Assembly (NCBI GenBank): GCA_017642965.1
Contig: JAEPOJ010000019.1
Span: 22,066 to 72,358 of the forward strand
DNA: 50,293 nt
From: Phycisphaerales bacterium
Lineage (GTDB): Bacteria; Planctomycetota; Phycisphaerae; Phycisphaerales; UBA1924
Direction of reading: 5' to 3'
The notes beneath the pieces were generated by a model. That model saw nothing but the letters and a program-made list of their open reading frames with translations. It ran no database searches and had not been told where the DNA came from. A program made the position numbers and the translations under genes. Shown here in pieces: positions 1 through 8,430 of this stretch; positions within the stretch are counted from its first letter, which is position 1; every line of letters starts with the position of its first letter.

Positions 1-1375
1 CATCCATCCGGGCATCGCGCACGTTAGAACGGTTGCTGTCTACGAGCAGGACCTTGTAGCCGCGCTGGTGCAGCATCCTGGCGATCGCACGCGCCCAGTA
101 TGGCGCGCCGATGAAGAGCACGCCCTGCGGGTTCTGATCAGCGACCCTGAGCATCTTTGCGGCCCAGGGCGTGGTGAGGCCGTAGAACGCCACCGTCCCG
201 ATGATGACAGAGAATGTCAGCGGAACGATCTGCTCGGCGTCCTCTGTGCCCAGGCCGAGCGAGAAGATCGATGCGCCTGCTGCGGCCACGATTCCGCGGG
301 GCGCAAGCCAGGCGATGAACATCCTCTCGTTGAGACTCAGGCCAGCACCAACCGTCGCGAGGAAGACCGCCACAGGGCGGGCGACAAGAATCAGCACCGC
401 CAAGAACAGCAGCACACGCATCCAGTCGAGCTGGGCGAGCTGATCGATCTGCAAACGGGCGGAGAGCACGATGAACAGCGCCGCGATGAGCAGCACGCGG
501 AGGTTCTCCTTGAACTCCAGAATGTGGTGAACGTCGACCTTCTTCTGATTTCCCAGCGCGATGCCCATGACGGTTGTGGCGAGCAGCCCGGACTCCGGCA
601 TGACCTCATTCGACGCGGTAAATGCCGCAACGACGAGCATCAGTGAGACCGGGTTCTGAAGGTAGTCGGGCACGAGGAAGCGGGTCATCACAGTCCGGAG
701 GAGGACCGCGGCCAACAGGCCAAACCCGGTGCCCGCCACGATCGTGACTAGGATCGCCTGAACGACCGAGCCGACATCGTTCATCTCGGAGTTGACAGAG
801 ATGACTTCGAACACCAGCACGGCTGCGAGCACGCCGATGGGATCGATGACGATACCCTCCCACTTGAGTATCAGACCCGAGTCACCGCTGGGTCGAATGT
901 GGGTGAGCAACGGGCCAACGACTGTCGGGCCCGTCACGATCAGAATCGCGCCGAGGAGGACCGCGATGGAACGGTCGAGATTAAAGATGTAGTACGCGCT
1001 GATGCCGGCGATGATCCAGGTGATGAGTGCCCCGGTCGAAACGAGCAGCGTCACCGGCTTCCACGTGCTCTTGAGTTCCTTGAAGTTGAGCGTCAGACCG
1101 CCTTCATAGAGGATCAGCCCGACCGCGATCCCCACCGCCGCCAGCAGCACATCACTGCTGAAAAGCGTGTCAGGATCCAACGCAAACTGGGCGAACTTCG
1201 TACCTTCCAGAACTGTCCTCGCGACCGGTCCGGCGAGGATCCCAATCAGCAGGAGCAGGAGAATCGAAGGGACCCGGATCTTCCAAGCGAGCCACTGGGC
1301 ACCGACCCCGAGCACAAAGATCATCGCGAGTGCGATGCCGACGGCGTGTCCGGATGATGCGGCGAGGGTGAGCAT
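1..1375 (-). CDS. Na+/H+ antiporter, CPA1/NhaP type with C-terminal TrkA-N domain (3' end cut by window edge)
   Basis: Reading the minus strand from the ATG at 1373-1375 gives an open frame of about 458 codons that runs off the left edge. The first roughly 400 residues form about a dozen hydrophobic segments of the cation:proton antiporter fold, with typical stretches such as VGLILYEGGLTL, VTGPTVVGPLL and WLAPRGIVAAA. The segment starting GVLFIGAPYWARA looks like the beginning of a Rossmann-type TrkA-N regulatory domain; the rest lies outside the window. Known members exchange Na+ or K+ for protons across the inner membrane and hold pH and ion balance; the ion here cannot be told from sequence. 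It is divergent from the FAD oxidoreductase at 1483 and has an extended -10 element (1421-1429) about 45 bases upstream. Confidence 0.88.
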   Translation of the reverse strand, partial: MLTLAASSGHAVGIALAMIFVLGVGAQWLAWKIRVPSILLLLLIGILAGPVARTVLEGTKFAQFALDPDTLFSSDVLLAAVGIAVGLILYEGGLTLNFKELKSTWKPVTLLVSTGALITWIIAGISAYYIFNLDRSIAVLLGAILIVTGPTVVGPLLTHIRPSGDSGLILKWEGIVIDPIGVLAAVLVFEVISVNSEMNDVGSVVQAILVTIVAGTGFGLLAAVLLRTVMTRFLVPDYLQNPVSLMLVVAAFTASNEVMPESGLLATTVMGIALGNQKKVDVHHILEFKENLRVLLIAALFIVLSARLQIDQLAQLDWMRVLLFLAVLILVARPVAVFLATVGAGLSLNERMFIAWLAPRGIVAAAGASIFSLGLGTEDAEQIVPLTFSVIIGTVAFYGLTTPWAAKMLRVADQNPQGVLFIGAPYWARAIARMLHQRGYKVLLVDSNRSNVRDARMD

Positions 1376-1420
1376 GTTTCGTCCGTGGGTCTGGTGTGAG
1401 GGTCCGTTCTCAGCGGAGAC

Positions 1421-1429
1421 ATTTTAGCA
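1421..1429 (-). promoter_or_regulatory. Extended -10 promoter element of the antiporter gene
   Basis: On the minus strand this reads TGC followed by TAAAAT, an extended -10 (TGnTATAAT-like). No good -35 hexamer is present at 16-18 bases, as expected for extended -10 promoters. The predicted start lies near 1414, giving a leader of about 40 bases. The same TGC-TANNNT form recurs at six other genes in the window. Confidence 0.5.
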
Positions 1430-1482
1430 GATTGTTCGCTCCGCATGCCGCGAATCTGTTGGCAAGTCACGTCCAGGAAACA

Positions 1483-2553
1483 ATGATGAGCATGACACGC
1501 GAAGTTTCGCGTCTCGGAGCGGCCAAGGACGAAGAAATAGGCATGGAGAAGCTCGATACACCCAGCCGAGATATCCCCATCGCCATCATCGGCGGGGGCA
1601 TGGCCGGGCTGAGCTGCGCTCAGAGACTCAATGAGCTTGGGCACGAGTGCCTGATTATCGACCGCGGCCGCCGGATCGGCGGGCGGATGAGTTCCAAACG
1701 GATCACACACCAGCGCGAGCAACTCTGGATCGATCAGGGTGCCCCGAAGATCGATGTGCATTCCGAAGTTCTCCGAGAGCACGCTGAGGAGTGGGTTAGC
1801 AAAGGCAAGGCACGATGGCTAACTAGTCATGAACTCATTGGAGAACCATCAATGAGTGCGATCTTGTCCGCCATGAGCCTTGGCTGTGACGCTCTGAGTT
1901 CTGCGGAAGTGTACTCAATCAGGCGAGATGACAACCAGTTCGTTCTTACGGTGCAACAGTACGGTGAGGAGACGCCGTTCCTGATCTCCGCAGATCATGT
2001 CGTGATCGCGACCCCAGCCGAGCAGTCGGTGAGGATCCTTGAGCAGAGCGGCCTGATCGTGCCGGCAGCGCTGAGAGCAATCCAGTCCTCCACTGCTTGG
2101 ATGCTGATGCTTGGTCTCTCGGATATCGATCTTGAACAGGATTGGATCGATATCCAGGGCACGGATGATGACCCACTTCAGGAGATCCGACTCAGACGCC
2201 AATCCGGCGGCAGCTATGCCATCGTTGCGGAGATGAAGCCACAACTATCAGCATCACTCATGGCCGAAGATCGCCAAGTCATACAAGAACTGATGCTGTC
2301 TTCATGCATGACGGCACTCAACCGTCGGTTTGGTACACCGATCGCCTCCTCTCAGTGCAGCGAGCCCCGCGTTCATCGCTGGGGACTCGCGAGACCTTTG
2401 ACACAGGTACAGGCACCGTTCTTAATCTCCAGCGAGCTCGATCTGCGCTTTGTGGGCGACTGGCTCTCTGGACCGAGAGGCGAGTGGCGCAACGCAGAAG
2501 CCGCGTTTTTAAGCGGCTTGTCGCTTGCGGATCACATATCGAATACAAGATAG
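1483..2553 (+). CDS. FAD-dependent amine oxidase/renalase-like oxidoreductase
   Basis: About 356 residues from this start. The N-terminal dinucleotide-binding fold is clear: AIIGGGMAGLSCAQRL (GxGxxG) followed by the acidic strand end IIDRG and the R-x-GGRMSSKR motif of the renalase/amine-oxidase group. Near the C-terminus FVGDWLSGPRGEWRNAEAAFLSG matches the second FAD-contacting region of the family (GD..GG..EGA-like). Family members are soluble flavoproteins; the substrate here is unknown. The frame is open from 1396, but AGGA at 1475-1478 sits just before ATGs at 1483 and 1486, so I place the start there; 1543 (MEKL) is also possible because the Rossmann fold begins just after it. It is transcribed away from the antiporter and is followed by a separate promoter for the dockerin protein. 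Confidence 0.8.
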   Translation: MMSMTREVSRLGAAKDEEIGMEKLDTPSRDIPIAIIGGGMAGLSCAQRLNELGHECLIIDRGRRIGGRMSSKRITHQREQLWIDQGAPKIDVHSEVLREHAEEWVSKGKARWLTSHELIGEPSMSAILSAMSLGCDALSSAEVYSIRRDDNQFVLTVQQYGEETPFLISADHVVIATPAEQSVRILEQSGLIVPAALRAIQSSTAWMLMLGLSDIDLEQDWIDIQGTDDDPLQEIRLRRQSGGSYAIVAEMKPQLSASLMAEDRQVIQELMLSSCMTALNRRFGTPIASSQCSEPRVHRWGLARPLTQVQAPFLISSELDLRFVGDWLSGPRGEWRNAEAAFLSGLSLADHISNTR

Positions 2554-2565
2554 CCGAGATACGTA

Positions 2566-2594
2566 TTGAGTCGGATCCTCCTCCGATGTAGTCT
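2566..2594 (+). promoter_or_regulatory. Sigma-70-like promoter of the dockerin protein gene
   Basis: TTGAGT (2566-2571) and TAGTCT (2589-2594) are separated by exactly 17 bases. The predicted start lies near 2601, immediately before the Shine-Dalgarno GAAGGGGG (2601-2608) and the ATG at 2614, so the leader would be only about 13 bases long. Confidence 0.45.
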
Positions 2595-2613
2595 GATGCT
2601 GAAGGGGGACACG

Positions 2614-5565
2614 ATGAGTTACAATCATAAGCAGATCATGGCGGCGATCGCCACGTCGTGCAGCACAAGCGTCGTTCTGGGACAGAATGTGGTGTGGGAC
2701 GGTGACTGCGGAGACATACCGCAGGGATCTTGGGATGCAGTATGCGATGGGGGCATGACGACAAACTGGGATCATGACATGATCCCGACAGACACGGACA
2801 ATGTGCTGATCCAAGAGGCGGATGTGAGGATCTTCACCGGCAATCCACGCACGATCAACGCACTATCCATGATGTCCGCATCTCTGACTGGAAGCCTGGA
2901 ACTCTTCGGGGGCAATGTTGCTGACTCATCGATTTTCGGCAGCATCGATAGTGGTCTGCTTTTTCTGTTCACAGGCAACTGCAACTATTCTGGAGGCACA
3001 CTTACTGGGACCGGCATCTTTGGCAACTCTGGAACGCTGACATTCAACGGTTTCATAGGGGAAGCCGGATCACCGACGACATTCGCGAACGCGGGCACCG
3101 CCTATCCCATGTTTGAACCGCACATCGGCCCGGGATCTATCGTGAACAACGCGGGGACAATCGAGTTCTTGATGAATCGGGGCTTCGACGGCGAAGGAAC
3201 GCTGATCAACAACGGAACAATCATCTTGAACCTGCCAGTCGTGACCGTTGATCTCAACTGCACACTCGACCAGACTGGTGGAACAATATTCGCTGATGCT
3301 GGCGAGCTCAGATTCAACGCGCCGTCAACTTATTCCGGGGGAGAGATGGTTGCGCAGGATGGTGGTACGCTCACATTCGGCGGGCTCAATGTTGTCCATG
3401 AGTTCCAGGGTCTATCTCGCATTTCGGGGCAGGGTATCGCACGATTCAACACCGGTCCCTCCAGCGGTGCGTACGTAACCGCACCACTGACGCTTGAGAT
3501 GTCAAAGCCGGGTCGGGCGATTATTCCGAACGTCATGCTTCTCGAAGCCCCACTCACAAACCGTGGGAGCTTGCTCTTTGATGGCGCCCGTATCACTGGC
3601 GACCACAATGGTCTTTTCATCAATGAGGGTGGTTCTTACGCTGAAATCGCGCAGAACAGCGCTGCGCGTTTGCTTTCTGATGTCAAAATCATCAACAGAG
3701 GGACAGTCAATCAACGCTCAGCATGTGGGCCCGTGGGAGCAAGCAGCACACTCGAGATTGTGAATGAATCAGGCGGGGTCTGGGAAATGATCGCGGCCCC
3801 GTCTGAGAGTGTGAGATTTACGAATCGTGGTACCGTATACCGACGCACCACCGATCAGGACCCCGTGATCTTTGATGGCCCCGTTCCCTGTCAGATCGAT
3901 CAGGAAGGCGGCACGCTCGATCTGCGTGAAGCAACGACCACGTTCGTACACGGTGGCACGTGGTCTGGAGGTGCTGAACTCACTGCCACATCTCCCGCAA
4001 TCGGACGTCTCAACGTGTTCTCAGGCATCACAGATACGCCGCTCATCTTTGAGGATGCGAGTCTCATCGGCCTGGGAGGACCTGAGGATTCCGGTGGCGA
4101 CATCATCGTGGATGGGTTTCTATCTGCGCTGTATCAGGTCACTGGCTCTCTGCAGTTGCTCGGTGCTCCAAGGCCACTCGATCAGACTCAGCGAGTTCAG
4201 ATCGAGGCCCGAATAGCCGGCCCTGGCACGATACGCAACAAAGGCGGTGTCAATATTCTGACGGCCCAACTCGGGGATGAGGATGATCCGCAAGGAAAAT
4301 TCATCAACGAGCAATACTGTCAGTTCAGTGGTGGGTCACCGGATATCTACATGAGCATGATCAATACCGGGCTCGTTCATCAGCATGAGTCCATCTCGGT
4401 CGGAGATCGCCCCATCACGAATCAGAGTATCTGGAGGATCGGTCCCCACCCTGTAAACGGTCAGGGTGGCTCACTATTCAGCCAGGGCTCCGGAACATTC
4501 GTGAACCTCGGCAGCTTGATCGCAGAGAACTTCAATCGTGATTCTGGCGGCTCAAACTTCAGCCCGAGCGTTTGGCCTGACTTTGATAACCAAGGCACTG
4601 TCTTTGTCTCCGAACAGATGACCTTGTCGTTTCACGGCGATGTCGCGCAAGTGGTGGACGGAGTGCTCGTGGGCGGCAACTGGGTTGTAGAACCGTTGGG
4701 CATCCTCTCACTTCCAGGCCCAATCGACACGATCGGCACCGGTGCCACGGTCACCGGTGGTACCGCATCGATCCCTGCCATAGCGCAGATTCGCCGGCTC
4801 CGCGGCCGATTCACAGCGAATCAGCCGCTCAATGTGCCCGGTGGGCTTGATATCGAAGAGGGAGGCGAACTGCGGGTGCAGTCTGACGCGAGCGTCTTCG
4901 TGCCGGGCACGCTGAGCAATGGGCGAGGCATTGACGATCCAGACGGACCATCAACGAACAGCCGGCTCATCCCAGTCCGGCGCCCATCCTCGAAGCGACA
5001 CCCCGCATCTTGCCCGGATGAGGTCTTCATTGAAGCCGCCAACTTCGAGAACCATGCAGTGATCCTGCTGGGTGAGGACCACGACATTCTTCAACTCACA
5101 GTATCTGGCGCAATGACACTCCACGAGACGTCTCATGTCAATATGGACCTCGGAGGCCCAGTGGCTTGTGTAGACCATGATCAGATCGAGGTGCAGGGAC
5201 ACGCGATCATCGGTGGAATACTTGAGATCGATGTCACCAACGGCTACATGCCCGGCGAGAACGGATACTCAATCGTGGTCGCCACAGGCGGCGTGTCGGG
5301 AAACTTTGATTCCATCATGGCACCGATCATCAACGAGAATCAGCGGTTTACGACGATCGCAACCGCCAACGAGGTGCTGCTGGTGCTTACCTGCGCTGCT
5401 GACCTGAATGGTGATACGCTGCTGAACTTTTTCGATGTCAGCTTGTTCCTCTCAGCCTACACGTCGGGTGACCCACTCGCAGATTTCTCTTCGGATGGCG
5501 TGCTCGACTTTTTCGATGTTTCCTCGTTCCTGAGCACGTACCAGGCAGGTTGCCCCGAAAACTGA
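2614..5565 (+). CDS. Large secreted repeat protein with C-terminal GC-type dockerin domain
   Basis: 983 residues from the ATG at 2614, chosen because the purine-rich GAAGGGGG ends about 6 bases upstream and a signal-peptide-like segment follows (basic MSYNHK, hydrophobic core, VVLGQ). The body is built of degenerate repeats of the type 'G-x-(hydrophobic)-x-N-x-G-T-(hydrophobic)', for example NNAGTIEF, INNGTIIL, TNRGSLLF, FINEGGSY, RNKGGVN and DNQGTVFV, typical of parallel beta-helix surface proteins. The last 55 residues are a dockerin: two calcium-loop/helix units, DLNGDTLLNFFDVSLFLSAY and DFSSDGVLDFFDVSSFLSTY, bracketed by Cys (CAADLN and AGCPEN). Such 'GC-type' dockerin tails are known mainly from Phycisphaerae. 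Binding partner and function are unknown; exported surface or extracellular location is inferred. Confidence 0.85.
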   Translation: MSYNHKQIMAAIATSCSTSVVLGQNVVWDGDCGDIPQGSWDAVCDGGMTTNWDHDMIPTDTDNVLIQEADVRIFTGNPRTINALSMMSASLTGSLELFGGNVADSSIFGSIDSGLLFLFTGNCNYSGGTLTGTGIFGNSGTLTFNGFIGEAGSPTTFANAGTAYPMFEPHIGPGSIVNNAGTIEFLMNRGFDGEGTLINNGTIILNLPVVTVDLNCTLDQTGGTIFADAGELRFNAPSTYSGGEMVAQDGGTLTFGGLNVVHEFQGLSRISGQGIARFNTGPSSGAYVTAPLTLEMSKPGRAIIPNVMLLEAPLTNRGSLLFDGARITGDHNGLFINEGGSYAEIAQNSAARLLSDVKIINRGTVNQRSACGPVGASSTLEIVNESGGVWEMIAAPSESVRFTNRGTVYRRTTDQDPVIFDGPVPCQIDQEGGTLDLREATTTFVHGGTWSGGAELTATSPAIGRLNVFSGITDTPLIFEDASLIGLGGPEDSGGDIIVDGFLSALYQVTGSLQLLGAPRPLDQTQRVQIEARIAGPGTIRNKGGVNILTAQLGDEDDPQGKFINEQYCQFSGGSPDIYMSMINTGLVHQHESISVGDRPITNQSIWRIGPHPVNGQGGSLFSQGSGTFVNLGSLIAENFNRDSGGSNFSPSVWPDFDNQGTVFVSEQMTLSFHGDVAQVVDGVLVGGNWVVEPLGILSLPGPIDTIGTGATVTGGTASIPAIAQIRRLRGRFTANQPLNVPGGLDIEEGGELRVQSDASVFVPGTLSNGRGIDDPDGPSTNSRLIPVRRPSSKRHPASCPDEVFIEAANFENHAVILLGEDHDILQLTVSGAMTLHETSHVNMDLGGPVACVDHDQIEVQGHAIIGGILEIDVTNGYMPGENGYSIVVATGGVSGNFDSIMAPIINENQRFTTIATANEVLLVLTCAADLNGDTLLNFFDVSLFLSAYTSGDPLADFSSDGVLDFFDVSSFLSTYQAGCPEN

Positions 5566-5709
5566 TTCGAGCGCCATCCCTGACTGACGATCTCCGTTCA
5601 TCAACGTGCTTGCACTATCCATCACGACACACAAAGTGCTGGACACTGCCCAAGAAGTAACCGTTCGTGCAGAAACCCGATTCATGTCCTGAATCATTAG
5701 TGAGGACGT

Positions 5710-5739
5710 AAAAAGACCTCAGCGGATGCTGAGGTCTTT
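5710..5739 (-). terminator. Rho-independent terminator downstream of tRNA-Asp
   Basis: A perfect 12-bp stem (5712-5723 with 5728-5739, core AAAGACCTCAGC) with a 4-base loop. On the minus strand it is followed by a run of U from A5710-5714. It lies 3 bases beyond the tRNA 3' end, so it ends the tRNA transcript. The preceding stretch 5566-5708 contains nothing else I can support. Confidence 0.85.
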
Positions 5740-5742
5740 GAA

Positions 5743-5816
5743 CGAGGCGGACGGGACTCGAACCCGCAACCTCCGGCGTGACAGGCCGGGGCTCTAACCA
5801 ATTGAGCTACCGCCCC
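5743..5816 (-). tRNA. tRNA-Asp (anticodon GTC)
   Basis: The minus strand folds into a full 74-nt cloverleaf. The acceptor arms are GGGGCGG and CCGCCTC (one G-U pair). The D arm is GCTC/GAGC, the anticodon stem CCGGC/GCCGG encloses loop CTGTCAC, and the T arm GCGGG/CCCGT encloses TTCGAGT. The anticodon GTC lies at 5780-5782 (complement). The discriminator base is G, the normal identity base for Asp. CCA is not encoded. A terminator follows directly. Confidence 0.96.
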
Positions 5817-5958
5817 TGGTAGCATGTTCAGGCCTGCCCGGAGGCGTTCCTGAGAGAGACGATGGTATTCCAAGTCTCGGGAGTGTCAAGCAAAGTAGGC
5901 AGGCAAATCGACGTTTCAGAGCAGTTCTGCGCGATTCCTACGGCTATCGGTCGGACGC

Positions 5959-6168
5959 TCAGGTGTCGGCCTGGTTCAGCTCGATCCGGTCAGGATCCTG
6001 CACATTGAACGGCATCCCATCCGGGGCCACCTTGCTGCCGGCGACCCAGAGCATCCCTACGGCGACGCCCATCGCGACAACACCGAGGAACATGAGTGCG
6101 GTGTAGACATCGGGCCCAGCGTTTCGCTGCTGACGACCACCCGGCATTTGCATTCCAAACTGACTCAT
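5959..6168 (-). CDS. Small single-pass membrane protein, function unknown
   Basis: 69 residues: a Gln/Gly/Arg-rich N-terminus (MPGGRQQRNAGP), one transmembrane helix (about residues 22-44, ALMFLGVVAMGVAVGMLWVAG), and a short hydrophilic C-terminal tail. AAGGAG lies 8 bases before the ATG, which supports a real gene. It follows the coiled-coil membrane protein on the same strand with a 32-base gap, so the two are probably cotranscribed and may act together in the envelope. I do not recognise a family. Confidence 0.6.
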   Translation of the reverse strand: MSQFGMQMPGGRQQRNAGPDVYTALMFLGVVAMGVAVGMLWVAGSKVAPDGMPFNVQDPDRIELNQADT

Positions 6169-6200
6169 TGGAGTGCTCCTTTCGATTCAGGTGATACGTC

Positions 6201-7067
6201 TCAGCTACCGATCTTGCTCAGGACCTGGTCACCCTCGCGGATGGTGGTGCCGCTGTCCTTGACGAAAGCGACACGCCCGACCGCGTGGTTGAGGTCGACC
6301 GATTCGACGATCAGGTCACCGAGGTACTCGGTGTTCTCACGAACGATGTAGAAGCGAGTGTTCGCTCTCAGGCGGTCGTTGCTGCCCAGGTTGATCCGCA
6401 CGCGGGTGAAACCGCTGTTGGGATCCTCAACGACTTCGTCGATCGTGCCGCGAATCTGCGGGCCAGCGATCGTGGTCGGCTCGGCTGCCGCGGTCGAGGA
6501 ACTCGCGACTCCGGTTGTGCCGTCGTTCTCGCGCTGGATCTCAGCGATCTGCTCCTGAAGTGCACGCTTAACCTGCTCGTAGACAATGACCTGACTCTCG
6601 AGGTCGGAGATGGCCTTCTCGAGGTCGATCTTCTCATCGCGGTATGCGAGTTCACCGTCACGGAGCACACGGTTCTCGTCCTTGTACTCGGCGATAATGT
6701 TGGCCTGGGTTTCGGTGGTGACGCCGAGCTGGGCGATTTTGGAGGAGATCGACTCGCGTGCGGCCTCCGCCTGACGCAGGGCGATGCGGAGCTCTGAGTT
6801 CGCGGCTTCGAGGCGACGCGTATCCGCGTTGCGGCTCGCCAGCTCATCGCGCAGCGACTTGAGATCTTCCTGGAGTGCCGCCTGTGCCTGGCCGTGCGTC
6901 GCACGCTGGGCCTGAAGCTCAGCTTCGGCGGAGATCTTTGCTGCCTGCATGTCGCGGTAGTCAGCAGTGACACGGTCAACGTTGACCGAGTACGAGATGG
7001 CCAGCGAGGCCATCATGATGCTGAGCACCGCAGCGATGAGAACGAAAACCTTAGTCAGAATGTGCAC
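6201..7067 (-). CDS. Membrane-anchored coiled-coil protein, function unknown
   Basis: 288 residues starting at a GTG (complement 7065-7067) with GAGGAG about 7 bases upstream. One N-terminal transmembrane helix (KVFVLIAAVLSIMMASLAISYSV) is followed by a long heptad-rich region (about 30-190) full of Ala, Glu, Gln and Arg. A Ser/Thr/Ala linker follows, and then a compact beta-rich C-terminal domain from about 205 (GTIDEVVEDPNSGFTRV ... LRANTRFYIV ... GDQVLSKIG). The layout recalls MreC-like envelope scaffolds but there is no clear MreC similarity, so I leave the function open. It heads a two-gene unit with the small membrane protein and has an extended -10 element at 7153-7161. Confidence 0.7.
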   Translation of the reverse strand: MHILTKVFVLIAAVLSIMMASLAISYSVNVDRVTADYRDMQAAKISAEAELQAQRATHGQAQAALQEDLKSLRDELASRNADTRRLEAANSELRIALRQAEAARESISSKIAQLGVTTETQANIIAEYKDENRVLRDGELAYRDEKIDLEKAISDLESQVIVYEQVKRALQEQIAEIQRENDGTTGVASSSTAAAEPTTIAGPQIRGTIDEVVEDPNSGFTRVRINLGSNDRLRANTRFYIVRENTEYLGDLIVESVDLNHAVGRVAFVKDSGTTIREGDQVLSKIGS

Positions 7068-7152
7068 GATCAGCTCCTCGATTCCAAGCTGGTTTGATCC
7101 TGTGTGACTTCTCGATGGTCCCGTTGCCCGGAGAGTGGGAAAACGGGTTCAT

Positions 7153-7161
7153 AGTGTAGCA
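7153..7161 (-). promoter_or_regulatory. Extended -10 promoter element for the coiled-coil gene
   Basis: Minus strand TGC-TACACT with no convincing -35. The predicted start is near 7146, about 80 bases before the GTG start. The rest of the gap 7068-7316 shows nothing else I can support. Confidence 0.4.
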
Positions 7162-7316
7162 GGCATGTCCCTTCCCGTGTGCATTGAGTTGCGTTTCAAT
7201 TCACACTGAAAGCTTCAGTCCGACCATACCCCTGAGACCCAGGGAGGCACAACCATACGCGATGTTCCGACACAGGGATCCCGTTTATACCCGTTCTCAG
7301 TTCCGAAAAGCCGAAT

Positions 7317-8396
7317 TCACCGACTTTGAGCGAACTGACGCTGGGTGTAATCCACAATTCCGCCCGCTGCGGCAACCTGGACCAACCCGGACGGGTCATT
7401 AGCGAGTAACAGCTCAAGGTGTCCCAGATTCTGAGCGCCCTCTGTCTTACCAAGCACGCTCGCGGCCTGGGCTCGCACTGCGTCTACGTCCGAGCCCAAA
7501 TACTCCATCGCGACAAAGGAGCCCTCTCGGTACCCCATCTCCGCCAGGCTCTGGGCTACGCCAAGGCGGACCTCTGCGGGCATGGGCTGATCGACCTCTG
7601 GGTCAGACAGGAAGATCAGCTGGTCGATCGATGTCTCATCCTGGACCTCGCCGATGATCTGAACCGCCAACGCCGTGGCTTCGAGTTCATCAGCACGAGA
7701 TGGGTAGAGGGCTGCCCTGATCGTGTCAATGCTCTCGGAGAATCCGAGTTTGTACAGCGCTTCAGCGATCTGTAGACGGAAAATACGTCGCTCGATGGTC
7801 GACGCGTTCGGAACGGGGGTCACGGCCGCCTGCTGCAACAGCGGGATGGCAGATCGATCGCCGAGTTCACCGAGTACGAACGCGGCCTGCGAGCGGACAC
7901 GCGAGTTCTCATGCTCGAGGAGCATCCGAGAGAGCTCAGTCAGGTCGACTTCCTCGCCAAAGCTCGCAAGGGCGTACAACGCTGATGCTCGCACGAACGG
8001 GGAGCTATCCGACAACAGTCCTCGCACAGAGGGTGCGAGCGAGGCGAGCCCTCTCTTGCCGGCGACCATGGCCGCAACAGCGCGTACGCCCGGGTTCGGG
8101 TCGTTGATCGACAACGCCACGATTGGCTCGACGCGCTCGGTGACTGGGCTGAGTGCCTCGATGGCGTTGGCCCGGACCTGAGGGTTGAGGTCCGTGCTCA
8201 TCTCGATCAGGCGATCGATCGCGGCCTCACGCAGTTCACCGGAGGCAGGAACCTCAACCACTCGTTGCGCACCATCAGAATCGGTATAGACGACACGCTT
8301 GGGCCCATCAGGACGGATTTCTGCTCCGCAGCCGGCAAGCCCGATCAGGACGGCGGCCCCGAGGGTAAAACGTGATGAGATCGTGATTTGAAGCAT
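7317..8396 (-). CDS. HEAT-repeat lipoprotein
   Basis: 359 residues from the ATG at complement 8394-8396, chosen because GGAGGGG lies 7 bases upstream. The signal peptide ends in the lipobox LAGC (Cys23), so the product should be a lipid-anchored periplasmic or envelope protein. From about residue 50 to the end it consists of HEAT/PBS-type alpha repeats with recurring 'NPxVRANAIEAL', 'SSPFVRASALYAL' and 'NSRVRSQAAFVLGELG' units, a protein-protein interaction scaffold. It lies 34 bases downstream of lnt, whose product N-acylates lipoproteins, and is probably cotranscribed with it. No enzymatic motif is visible; its partner is unknown. Confidence 0.8.
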   Translation of the reverse strand: MLQITISSRFTLGAAVLIGLAGCGAEIRPDGPKRVVYTDSDGAQRVVEVPASGELREAAIDRLIEMSTDLNPQVRANAIEALSPVTERVEPIVALSINDPNPGVRAVAAMVAGKRGLASLAPSVRGLLSDSSPFVRASALYALASFGEEVDLTELSRMLLEHENSRVRSQAAFVLGELGDRSAIPLLQQAAVTPVPNASTIERRIFRLQIAEALYKLGFSESIDTIRAALYPSRADELEATALAVQIIGEVQDETSIDQLIFLSDPEVDQPMPAEVRLGVAQSLAEMGYREGSFVAMEYLGSDVDAVRAQAASVLGKTEGAQNLGHLELLLANDPSGLVQVAAAGGIVDYTQRQFAQSR

Positions 8397-8430
8397 GGTT
8401 CGCCCCTCCATTCCGGCATTGATCATCATA

